A stretch of 64,000 nucleotides of DNA from Bacilli bacterium. GTDB taxonomy: Bacteria; Bacillota_I; Bacilli_A; RFN20; CAG-826. The notes beneath the pieces are model-generated. The model was not told where the DNA came from. It did not search any database and saw nothing but the letters and a program-made list of their open reading frames with translations. Location: NCBI GenBank assembly GCA_024408655.1, contig JAKSUV010000001.1, positions 193,544 through 257,543 of the forward strand, given 5' to 3'. The position numbers and the translations under genes are program-made. Positions 28,087 through 36,057 of this stretch are shown here, piece by piece (within the stretch, counting starts at the first letter, position 1; each line of letters starts with the position of its first letter).

Positions 28087-28115
28087 TTGAAGTCAAAACT
28101 ATTCGGGAATATAAT
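28087..28115 (+). promoter_or_regulatory. promoter of cstA-like gene
   Basis: TTGAAG at 28087-28092, 17-base spacer, TATAAT at 28110-28115. Only 12 bases separate the -10 from the ATG, so the leader would be about five bases. Confidence 0.78.
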
Positions 28116-28127
28116 ATTTATTAAAGT

Positions 28128-30425
28128 ATGATTTCTTTGTTACTTTGTTTCCTGGTGTTATTTAGCGGATATGCGTTTTATTCCCGCTTTATTAGCCGTG
28201 CGTTTAAACCAGATTCTAGAAAGACACCCGCCATCGCGATTAACGATGGGGTTGACTGTGTCCCGATGAGTAAGCCGCGGCTATTTTTAGTGCAACTATT
28301 AAACATCGCGGGCACCGGGCCAATCTTTGGTCCCATTATGGGTGCTTTATTTGGTCCGGTGGTGTTCCTTTGGATTATCTTTGGTACTTTACTTGGTGGA
28401 GCGGTTCATGACTTTATGACCGGGATGATTTCTTCCCGGAATGATGGGGCTTCTATCGCTGAATTATCTGGCGCCTATGTTGGTCGTTGGCTGAAGTATT
28501 TCATGCGGGCTTTCTCCGTCGTATTACTAATTTTATGTGGCGCTGTCTTTTTATTAACACCGGCGCAGTTACTATCCACGTTAACGCCTTTAGATTATCG
28601 CTTCTGGATTATCATTATTATTCTTTATTATTTCTTAGCCACGATGCTACCAATTGACCGGATTATTGGTAAACTTTATCCGCTTTTTGGTGTTTTACTT
28701 TTATTAATGGCCTTCTGTATGTTTGTGGGTCTATTTACAAGTGGTAATGCTCAAAATATGCCAGAATTCTGGGTTGTCTTAACCCGTTCTCATCCTGATG
28801 GCTTACCAATGTGGCCATGCATGTTTGTGACTGTCGCGTGTGGCGCCATTAGTGGCTTCCACGCCACCCAATCACCGATTGCTGCTAAGTGCTTAAAGAG
28901 CGAAAGACAGGGTCGTCAAATCTTCTATGGTGGGATGGTCGCGGAAGCGGTCATTGCCTTAATTTGGGCGGCGGTTGGCATTGCCTGTTATACGCCTGGT
29001 GAATTATGGCATTTCTTTGAACCAGGTGGCGGTGGCGCTGGTGCGGTTGTCTTAGATTCTTCCAAAATGTTACTTGGTACCTTTGGTGGTATCTTAGCGA
29101 TTATTGGTGTTATTGTTTGCCCAATTACGAGTGGGGATACGGCTTTCCGGAGCGCACGGTTAATTGTGGCGGAGTCCTTCCATCTTGATCAAAAGAAAAT
29201 CTTTAACCGTTTGATTTTAACGATTCCTGTGGTTGGCGCTGGTGTTGGTTTAGCGATTGGTTTAGGCGATAACTTTGATGTGTTATGGCGTTATTTTGCC
29301 GCGGCGAACCAAACCTTAGCGATGATTACTTTATGGGTTGCAAGCTTCTATATGTTAAAAAAGAACCAATATAAGAATGTTGATTTATTCGTGGCAATTC
29401 CTGCGGCGTTTATGGTGGCGGGTTCAATGACTTATATTTGCGTCGCCAAGGAATGCTTTAATGCGCCACTACTAGTTGGTTATATTGTTGGTTCATGTTT
29501 AGCAGTTGCTTCTTTCATCGCTTATCTAATCTATCGTTATTTATATATTAAGAAACACGTTGAGTTAAAAGCGCGTCCTCATATGGCGAAGCATTTAAAA
29601 GAAGAGAAAATCAAATCAGAAAAATTAATCCATGACTTTAAAATGGAACTCTTATTAAAGAAATATTATGTTGTCCAAGAAAGAGATTTCGATAATCTGA
29701 TTTTAAAAGCTTTACTCGCATATAAAAACGAATACGAATTCTTACAAGAGTTACGGGTGGCTTCAAGTGTCGAAGAGATTTTAAAGCTCCAAGAAGAAAT
29801 CGTCGCCAGTAAAAAACGTGATCCCAGATGGTGGAAGCGGATTTTAAATTTCTGCTACGTGCCAGTTTTACGTCACCGTTTATTACGGAAACGGTTCACT
29901 GCTCGCTTTAAGAAACGGAAGCCAATGAATATTGGTTTATATTATCAAACCTTTAAATATAATATGAAGTACGCGTTAAAGTATGGGGTGATTTATACCG
30001 CTAAACGGGGTGATTGGACTAACTTTGTGACAGTCTTCCCGAATAATTTTCAACGAATTGAACATGATACTTTCTTCGCTTTACCAATGAAGAGTTACGC
30101 TTTCGCCCTTGGTAAATCATTTGAATTAACCCGGGCCATTGAATTTGATGATGTCCGGCGCTTCCATCTCCCGGATGATATTCATGAACATTATTGGTAT
30201 ATTTATGAATTCGCCCGTCATGCGGATGAAAAAGTGAATAACGATTTAATGAAAGTGTTAACTGATTTTATGGACGAACATCATTTAAAACTTTACGTGG
30301 ATACCCTTTATAACGCGAACCAAACTTTCTTTAAAAACTTTAACTTTGAAGCGGTTGTGAATGAGACCATTGACTACGCCCAAGTTCCTCATACGGTCTA
30401 TATTAGAACACCGCAAAAAGGATAA
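28128..30425 (+). CDS. cstA: CstA family transporter with long cytoplasmic C-terminal extension
   Basis: Residues 1-~480 are a carbon-starvation CstA membrane protein: YSRFISRAF near the N-terminus, the DGVDCVPMSKPRLF loop, LLNIAGTGPIFGPIMGALFGP, SGFHATQSPIAAKCL, and CPITSGDTAFRSARLIVA. CstA proteins import pyruvate or peptides during starvation. About 285 further residues follow that are not part of ordinary CstA. The last ~110 of them (YWYIYEFARHADEKVNNDL, LYVDTLYNANQTFFKNFNF) resemble the end of a GNAT acetyltransferase fold, though the acyl-CoA loop is not evident. No Shine-Dalgarno sequence precedes the ATG. Transported substrate not determinable. Confidence 0.87.
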   Translation: MISLLLCFLVLFSGYAFYSRFISRAFKPDSRKTPAIAINDGVDCVPMSKPRLFLVQLLNIAGTGPIFGPIMGALFGPVVFLWIIFGTLLGGAVHDFMTGMISSRNDGASIAELSGAYVGRWLKYFMRAFSVVLLILCGAVFLLTPAQLLSTLTPLDYRFWIIIIILYYFLATMLPIDRIIGKLYPLFGVLLLLMAFCMFVGLFTSGNAQNMPEFWVVLTRSHPDGLPMWPCMFVTVACGAISGFHATQSPIAAKCLKSERQGRQIFYGGMVAEAVIALIWAAVGIACYTPGELWHFFEPGGGGAGAVVLDSSKMLLGTFGGILAIIGVIVCPITSGDTAFRSARLIVAESFHLDQKKIFNRLILTIPVVGAGVGLAIGLGDNFDVLWRYFAAANQTLAMITLWVASFYMLKKNQYKNVDLFVAIPAAFMVAGSMTYICVAKECFNAPLLVGYIVGSCLAVASFIAYLIYRYLYIKKHVELKARPHMAKHLKEEKIKSEKLIHDFKMELLLKKYYVVQERDFDNLILKALLAYKNEYEFLQELRVASSVEEILKLQEEIVASKKRDPRWWKRILNFCYVPVLRHRLLRKRFTARFKKRKPMNIGLYYQTFKYNMKYALKYGVIYTAKRGDWTNFVTVFPNNFQRIEHDTFFALPMKSYAFALGKSFELTRAIEFDDVRRFHLPDDIHEHYWYIYEFARHADEKVNNDLMKVLTDFMDEHHLKLYVDTLYNANQTFFKNFNFEAVVNETIDYAQVPHTVYIRTPQKG

Positions 30426-30461
30426 GCTTGTTTTATTTATAAACTATCGCCCATCACTACA

Positions 30462-30490
30462 TTGACGGGGGGGGGGATTCGTGATAGATT
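30462..30490 (+). promoter_or_regulatory. promoter with G10 tract in the spacer (candidate phase-variable promoter)
   Basis: TTGACG (30462-30467) is a five-of-six -35 match. It is followed after exactly 17 bases by TAGATT (30485-30490), preceded by TGA as an extended -10. Ten G residues (30467-30476) run from the end of the -35 into the spacer. Gain or loss of a G would change the spacing. The first start codon (GTG 30497) lies six bases after the -10. Confidence 0.6.
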
Positions 30491-30496
30491 TAACTT

Positions 30497-31135
30497 GTGA
30501 AAACTGTTCAAGAATGCATACAAGATTTTTTAAGTAAGATTGCTGAAGGCGTTTATGTTTTAGAATCTGAGGCCGATCTTGTTCTAAAATTTGTTGTTTT
30601 TCTAAGGGAAAATTTTAAGGATGATATAAATCGTTATGTGTTAGAGAAACCATTTTGCGAGTTGATCGACTGTAAGTGCAGCAATGAATGCCAAATCTTC
30701 AATAAGAAAAGTGGAAGAAAGCGAGCGTTAGATCTATATTATAATCATGATAAGCAAACTTGCATTTTTGAGTTCAAATATCATCGGAAAGGTAGCGTAT
30801 CTACATCTACTGATGCTAGTGAAATTTTATTGGATTTAAAAAGATTAAGCTTATTGAACAAGGATGAAGAGACAAAAAAATATTTTATTTATGTTACTGA
30901 CGAGATTATGAATGATTATTTTATAAATAGGACCAGAAAAGATTATTTCGATTTCTATAATAATGGTGATGGAAAATTTATTACGGAAGTTAATTGTTGT
31001 GAAGACAAGGCTCTAAAAAGAGTTTTTAAAGACAATAGTAAAAAGATTAGATTAAAACGCATTAAAATAAATCTTAATTCTAATAACACGAACGATATAT
31101 ATTATGTGAGGGCGTATGAAGTTTTTTCGAACTAA
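30497..31135 (+). CDS. PD-(D/E)XK nuclease-like protein of unknown role
   Basis: A 212-residue protein I do not recognise as a named family. It shows the skeleton of a PD-(D/E)XK fold: an early acidic helix (ESEADLVLKF, residues 23-32), an Asp in a strand (RALDLYY, D79), and EFK (E92, K94) 13 residues on, in CIFEFKYH. Four cysteines (54, 59, 61, 65) between them could hold a metal. The start is GTG at 30497, six bases after the -10, so the mRNA would be leaderless; no ribosome site is seen. Codon use is AT-rich (ATA, AGA, TTT) unlike the flanking cstA and hyd genes, a sign of transfer. It overlaps the following lipoprotein gene by 20 bases, so the two are cotranscribed. Confidence 0.55.
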   Translation: MKTVQECIQDFLSKIAEGVYVLESEADLVLKFVVFLRENFKDDINRYVLEKPFCELIDCKCSNECQIFNKKSGRKRALDLYYNHDKQTCIFEFKYHRKGSVSTSTDASEILLDLKRLSLLNKDEETKKYFIYVTDEIMNDYFINRTRKDYFDFYNNGDGKFITEVNCCEDKALKRVFKDNSKKIRLKRIKINLNSNNTNDIYYVRAYEVFSN

Positions 31136-33596
31136 AACGTTTCTTACATTACTACCATTCATTGCTACTATTTTTGGTTGCAATAATTCGTTCGATGAGG
31201 GACCTTTTACAATTACTTGGCAAAATGATGATGGAACTGTATTAGAAGTTGATTATGATGTGCCACGTGGCACTACCCCTACATATGAAGGAGATACACC
31301 TAGAAAAGATCCGACGCAACAATATACATATACATTTTGTGGGTGGTCACCATCAGTTGGCGTTGCTGAAAAAGATGAAACATATGTTGCAAAATATACT
31401 TCAACATTAAACAAATGCGATGTGATATTTAATTCGGATGGTGGATCATATACCCCAGAAACACAGCATATAGATTATGGATATTATGCTACGCCGCCTG
31501 CTCCCCCAACTAAATATTCTTTTGATTTTACTGGATGGTATGAAGAAGGCGCTACTAAACCTTTTGATTTTTCAAAAACGAAAATTATAGATACAGTCAG
31601 ATTAAAAGCGAAGTGGAAAACCGCAGTATATTGTGTCACCTTCCATTCTAATTGTGGCAAAGATTCTAAGGCCGATGTAGAACATGGTAATAAAGTCACT
31701 CCTCCTACAATTACCAATACCGGTTATGATTTGGACGGATGGTATACAGATCCTACGTTTAGTGAAGGAAGCGAATTCGATTTTTCAACCGGAATAACTC
31801 AAAAAACTGATTTGTATGCCAAGTGGACATTAAAAGATTGCACAGTCAAATTTAACGCAGGCGAAAATGCAGTTATAACTGGCACATCGTCAGAATCTTA
31901 CACTACGCCTGTATTTAAATACGGCAAAACTTGGAAAGAGCTGAATGATAAGACTGGAACAAAAACTGGATATACTTTTAAGCATTGGTCTTTAGAAAAT
32001 TCAGAGACGGGCGAAGCGATATCTGAATCGTATAAACCCGAAGGCAATATAAATGTTTACGCTGTCTATACCATTAATACATATACGGTTTCATTTGTTT
32101 CGCGTGGTGGAAATCAGATAAAAGAAAAGACAGTTAAGCATGGTGATTATATTGATGAACCCATTCCAACATATGGCAATCACGATTTCCAGGGATGGTA
32201 TATAAGTGATACTTATCAAGGCAGCGCTTTTAATTTTGACACTACCCCTATAACTAGTGATTTAACGTTATATGCTAAATGGGACGAATACGATATTACA
32301 TTTGATGGGAATGGCGGATATTTTGACGATACTAAAACAACAACTTCAAAAACAATCAGCGTTGCTTGTGGTGAAACTCCGATAATTGCCAATCCTAAAC
32401 GAGATTCAACTGCAGAATTAGATTACACATTTGACGGTTGGGACAAAGAATTAGAAGTTGTATATGAACCTAATACTTACCAAGCACAATGGGAATCTAG
32501 TGATAGGGAATATACTTTTGAATTTAACGGAACGAGTTGTAGTGCTGACGGATATTCTTCAACTTATCACTACAATGACGATATCGCTTTTACTATTACT
32601 CCTGTTGCGGGAGATTATGTTTTAAGTAAAACAATTTCGGTATCGATTGACGGAGCGGAAACCACAACTGATAAATATTCTTATGATTATATTACCGGCG
32701 CCTTCTCAATGAAATGCATTGGCAATATATCAATAACAGTAACTGCATCACAAGACACTAATTGTACAACGTTATCCTATACAAGGAGCAAAGACGATTA
32801 TAATACAGTGCAATTTGCATACGAAGGAACATTAGATCATGTTAATTGGGGCGATGGCACATATGACACAAATAGTAGCCATGTATTTTCTGAGAACAAG
32901 GATTATACCATTTATATATTTGGCAGTTTAACATCTATTGATTTTCATAAAGGGTCATCTACACTTGCTAAAGGAAATCAATACATCACTTCAATCAAGT
33001 TATCTAGTACGATTAATCATTTTAAGGTCACGAAAGGCGACCCATTTAGTAGTTTTGCGTTTATGGGTAGGTTAACATCTATAACTTTATCTAATTCAAT
33101 CGAAGATAATGACGCTCAAGGTGTGTTTAGAACTACTGGTTTAACTTCAATCGTTTTGCCTATAAATGAAAAATTTACAAAAATTAATCCAGTATATTTT
33201 GCGAATTGCTCAAAGCTAAAAGAAGTGACCGTTTCTAATTACATTACCGTTTTTGATTATAGTGCTTTTGAAGGTTGCAAAACGCTTGATACAATTTCTT
33301 TCCCATCCAATTTAACAACTATTGGGTATAGAGCGTTTTATCAGTGCACTGCATTACCAACACCCACATTGCCCAATTCGTTGACTACAATTGGCCATAA
33401 CGCTTTTGAAGATTGTCAATCATTTACAGGTTCTTTAACTATCCCCGCTAGTGTTGTAAACGTTGGAAGTCAAGCGTTTATTCGTTGCGATAATTTATTA
33501 TCCATTAATGTTCCGTTCCGTGAAGGCGAAAAGCCGGCTGAGTGGGCCGATGATTGGAACGATGGATATAGCGGAACAATTAATTATTTAGAATAA
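31116..33596 (+). CDS. large surface lipoprotein: InlB-type repeats plus BspA-like leucine-rich repeats
   Basis: An 826-residue lipoprotein (lipobox IFGC near residue 22). GAGGG lies four bases before the ATG. About six Listeria-Bacteroides repeats occupy residues ~30-460, marked by FTGWYEEGATKPFDF, LDGWYTDPTFSEGSEFDF, FQGWYISDTYQGSAFNF and recurring LYAKW. A linker of ~130 residues follows, then BspA-type LRR_5 repeats from ~600 (TSIKLSSTINHF, KEVTVSNYITVFDYSAFEGC, LPNSLTTIGHNAFEDC). This is the architecture of adhesins and immune-exposed proteins of gut bacteria. It is AT-rich like its upstream partner. It lies downstream of the G-tract promoter, so its expression may switch on and off. Confidence 0.82.
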   Translation: MKFFRTKTFLTLLPFIATIFGCNNSFDEGPFTITWQNDDGTVLEVDYDVPRGTTPTYEGDTPRKDPTQQYTYTFCGWSPSVGVAEKDETYVAKYTSTLNKCDVIFNSDGGSYTPETQHIDYGYYATPPAPPTKYSFDFTGWYEEGATKPFDFSKTKIIDTVRLKAKWKTAVYCVTFHSNCGKDSKADVEHGNKVTPPTITNTGYDLDGWYTDPTFSEGSEFDFSTGITQKTDLYAKWTLKDCTVKFNAGENAVITGTSSESYTTPVFKYGKTWKELNDKTGTKTGYTFKHWSLENSETGEAISESYKPEGNINVYAVYTINTYTVSFVSRGGNQIKEKTVKHGDYIDEPIPTYGNHDFQGWYISDTYQGSAFNFDTTPITSDLTLYAKWDEYDITFDGNGGYFDDTKTTTSKTISVACGETPIIANPKRDSTAELDYTFDGWDKELEVVYEPNTYQAQWESSDREYTFEFNGTSCSADGYSSTYHYNDDIAFTITPVAGDYVLSKTISVSIDGAETTTDKYSYDYITGAFSMKCIGNISITVTASQDTNCTTLSYTRSKDDYNTVQFAYEGTLDHVNWGDGTYDTNSSHVFSENKDYTIYIFGSLTSIDFHKGSSTLAKGNQYITSIKLSSTINHFKVTKGDPFSSFAFMGRLTSITLSNSIEDNDAQGVFRTTGLTSIVLPINEKFTKINPVYFANCSKLKEVTVSNYITVFDYSAFEGCKTLDTISFPSNLTTIGYRAFYQCTALPTPTLPNSLTTIGHNAFEDCQSFTGSLTIPASVVNVGSQAFIRCDNLLSINVPFREGEKPAEWADDWNDGYSGTINYLE

Positions 33597-33619
33597 TATT
33601 GATATTCATTAATTTTATA

Positions 33620-33648
33620 TTGAGAAATGACCTTTTTATTATTATAAT
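33620..33648 (+). promoter_or_regulatory. promoter of hydCBA operon
   Basis: TTGAGA at 33620-33625, 17-base spacer, TATAAT at 33643-33648, then a leader with GGAGGT before the ATG at 33681. Confidence 0.82.
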
Positions 33649-33680
33649 AATAAGGCATTAAAAATAACTGGAGGTTATGT

Positions 33681-34160
33681 ATGGCAGTTCAAAGTATTGC
33701 GAAAGAGCGCATTATTGAAATATGCGAAACTTACAAGAAGGAACCGACTCCTTTAATGATGATCTTATCCGACATCCAAAAGGAATTTGGTTATATTCCA
33801 CTTGAAGTACAAGAGATTGTGAGTGAACAAATTGGTTTACCTGTTGCCGAAATCTATGGCGTGGTGACTTTCTATTCGTTCTTCTCGCTTGAACCAAAAG
33901 GTAAATACGTCATTGGTGTCTGCTTAGGTACCGCTTGTTACGTCAAAGGTTCACAAGCCTTAATTGATAAGGTCCTTGAAGTCTTAAAACTCCAAAAGGC
34001 GGGGCAAACTACTCCCGATGGTTTATTTACGGTTGATGCTTTACGCTGCATCGGTGCGTGCGCTTTAGCCCCCACGATGAAAATCAATGATCAAGTGTAT
34101 CCCAAATTAAAAGTGAGTGATATTCCTAACATTATTAAAGAATATCAAGCGCGTGGTTAA
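33681..34160 (+). CDS. hydC: bifurcating [FeFe] hydrogenase subunit HydC (NuoE-like)
   Basis: A 159-residue thioredoxin-like [2Fe-2S] protein. The four cluster cysteines appear as GVCLGTACYVKG (two, C-x4-C) and later RCIGACALAPT (C-x3-C). The N-terminal helical part (LMMILSDIQKEFGYIPLEVQEIVSEQIGL) is typical of NuoE and HydC. It is the first gene of a three-gene hydCBA operon and starts after GGAGGT. It would pass electrons between HydB's flavin site and the catalytic subunit. Confidence 0.94.
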   Translation: MAVQSIAKERIIEICETYKKEPTPLMMILSDIQKEFGYIPLEVQEIVSEQIGLPVAEIYGVVTFYSFFSLEPKGKYVIGVCLGTACYVKGSQALIDKVLEVLKLQKAGQTTPDGLFTVDALRCIGACALAPTMKINDQVYPKLKVSDIPNIIKEYQARG

Positions 34161-34174
34161 TAAGGAGATTAGTT

Positions 34175-36046
34175 ATGGCCAAAATTAGAACGCAAGAAGA
34201 ATTAGCAGCCCGCATTGGTAAATGCGAAAGTTGCTTAAAGGCAAAATTCACCGGTGAAGGTGGAAAACGGGCGATTGTCATCTGCGGTGGCACAGGTTGC
34301 TTAAGTAACAAATCCGCCGAAATTAAAGCCGCGTTTGAACAAAAACTTAAAGAAAAGGGCTTAGACAAAAAGATTTCAATTAACTTTGTCGGTTGCTTTG
34401 GTTTCTGCTCTCAAGGACCATTCGTGAAAATCTTCCCCGAAGATACTTTATACCGGATGGTGAAAGTAAGTGATGTTGACCGCATTGTTGAAAATGATAT
34501 TATTGGTGGCAAAGTTGTCGAAGATTTAGTCTACGTTGATCCTAACACCAAAGTAAAATATCCAAAGCAAGACGAAATTCCTTTCTACGCGAAACAAAAA
34601 CGGGTAGCACTCCATGGTAGTAGTATGATTAACCCCGAAGATATCGATGAAGCGCTTGGCTATGATTCCTTTAAAGGTTTAGCCAAAGCCTTAACCATGA
34701 AACCACAAGAAGTCATCGATATGATTTTAAAATCGGGTTTACGGGGCCGCGGTGGTGCGGGCTTCCCAACTGGAAGAAAGTGGCAATTCGCTCATGACCA
34801 AGTCAATAACACGAAATATGTTGTGTGTAATGGTGATGAAGGTGACCCCGGTGCGTTTATGGACCGGAGTATGCTTGAAGCCAACCCCTTTAACGTCATC
34901 GAAGGAATGATGATTGCGGGTTACGCGATCGGTGCGAAAGAAGGTTACTTCTATGTGCGTGCCGAATATCCAATCGCGGTTAACCGTTTAAAGATTGCGA
35001 TTAAGAAATTAAACGAAGTCGGTTTATTAGGCCGCCACATTTTAGGAACTGATTTTAGCTTCCAAGCCCATATCCGTCTTGGCGCTGGTGCCTTCGTGTG
35101 TGGTGAAGAAACCGCTCTCCTTAATTCGATTGAAGGTAAAAGAGGTATGCCTCGTCCTCGTCCACCATTCCCCGCGATTAAAGGCTTATGGCAAAAACCA
35201 ACCATTATTAATAACGTTGAAACCCTCGCGAACGTCCCTTATATCTTAAGAGTCGGCGCGGATGAATACGCGAAAGTTGGTACCGAAAAGAGTAAAGGTA
35301 CGAAAGTGTTCGCCCTTGGTGGTAAAGTCAATAACGTTGGCTTAGTCGAAGTCCCAATGGGCTTAACCTTAAAAGAACTAGTTTATGATATCGGTGGTGG
35401 TGTCCCCAATGGTAAACAATTTAAAGCCATTCAAACCGGCGGTCCTAGCGGTGGTTGTTTAACCGTGAAGAACCTTGATACCCCAATTGATTACGATAAC
35501 TTAATCGCCCAAGGCTCCATGATGGGTAGCGGTGGTGCGATTGTCATGGACGAAGATAACTGCATGGTGAACATCGCTAAATTCTATATGGAATTTATTA
35601 CCGATGAAAGCTGTGGTAAGTGCACCCCGTGCCGTGTTGGTACTAAACGGATCTTAGAAATCTTAACCAAGATTACGAAAGGTCAAGGCACGATGGAAGA
35701 TTTAACTTACTTACAAGAGTTAGCCTTCGCGACGAAAAACGGCGCGCTTTGTGGTTTAGGTCAAACCGCGGCGAACCCAGTCTTAAGTACCATGAAGAAC
35801 TTCTATGATGAATACGTTGCGCACGTTCGTGATAAGAAGTGCCCAGCGCATGAATGTAAGGATTTAATGGAATACTACATTGATCCAGAAAAGTGCAAGA
35901 AGTGCTCGGCTTGCGCTCGTGGTTGCCCAGTGGGTGCCATTAGTGGAGTCGTTGGTAAAGAAGCGTTTAAGATTGACACCAAGAAGTGCATTAAGTGCGG
36001 GTCTTGTATCTCCACTTGTCGCTTCGGGGCCATTAGTAAACGGTAA
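34175..36046 (+). CDS. hydB: bifurcating [FeFe] hydrogenase subunit HydB (NuoF-like, NADH/FMN)
   Basis: A 623-residue flavoprotein. In order: an N-terminal thioredoxin-like [2Fe-2S] domain (CGGTGCLSNKS, VGCFGFC); the NuoF FMN/NADH domain (GLRGRGGAGFPTGRKW, CNGDEGDPGAFMDRS, GAGAFVCGEETALLNSIEG); an SLBB domain; the NuoF 4Fe-4S motif ESCGKCTPCRVGTKR; and two C-terminal ferredoxin clusters (CKKCSACARGCP, CIKCGSCISTC). The C-terminal ferredoxin domain is typical of electron-bifurcating HydB. It oxidises or reduces NAD(H) and splits electrons between NADH and ferredoxin. AAGGAG precedes the start. Confidence 0.95.
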   Translation: MAKIRTQEELAARIGKCESCLKAKFTGEGGKRAIVICGGTGCLSNKSAEIKAAFEQKLKEKGLDKKISINFVGCFGFCSQGPFVKIFPEDTLYRMVKVSDVDRIVENDIIGGKVVEDLVYVDPNTKVKYPKQDEIPFYAKQKRVALHGSSMINPEDIDEALGYDSFKGLAKALTMKPQEVIDMILKSGLRGRGGAGFPTGRKWQFAHDQVNNTKYVVCNGDEGDPGAFMDRSMLEANPFNVIEGMMIAGYAIGAKEGYFYVRAEYPIAVNRLKIAIKKLNEVGLLGRHILGTDFSFQAHIRLGAGAFVCGEETALLNSIEGKRGMPRPRPPFPAIKGLWQKPTIINNVETLANVPYILRVGADEYAKVGTEKSKGTKVFALGGKVNNVGLVEVPMGLTLKELVYDIGGGVPNGKQFKAIQTGGPSGGCLTVKNLDTPIDYDNLIAQGSMMGSGGAIVMDEDNCMVNIAKFYMEFITDESCGKCTPCRVGTKRILEILTKITKGQGTMEDLTYLQELAFATKNGALCGLGQTAANPVLSTMKNFYDEYVAHVRDKKCPAHECKDLMEYYIDPEKCKKCSACARGCPVGAISGVVGKEAFKIDTKKCIKCGSCISTCRFGAISKR

Positions 36047-36057
36047 GGAGAATAGTT

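Noticed and set aside
31116-33596. DNA-level tandem repeats or a CRISPR-like array in the repeat-rich lipoprotein gene
   Set aside because: The repeats are conserved only in protein sequence (InlB and LRR units); the DNA copies diverge and there are no regular spacers.
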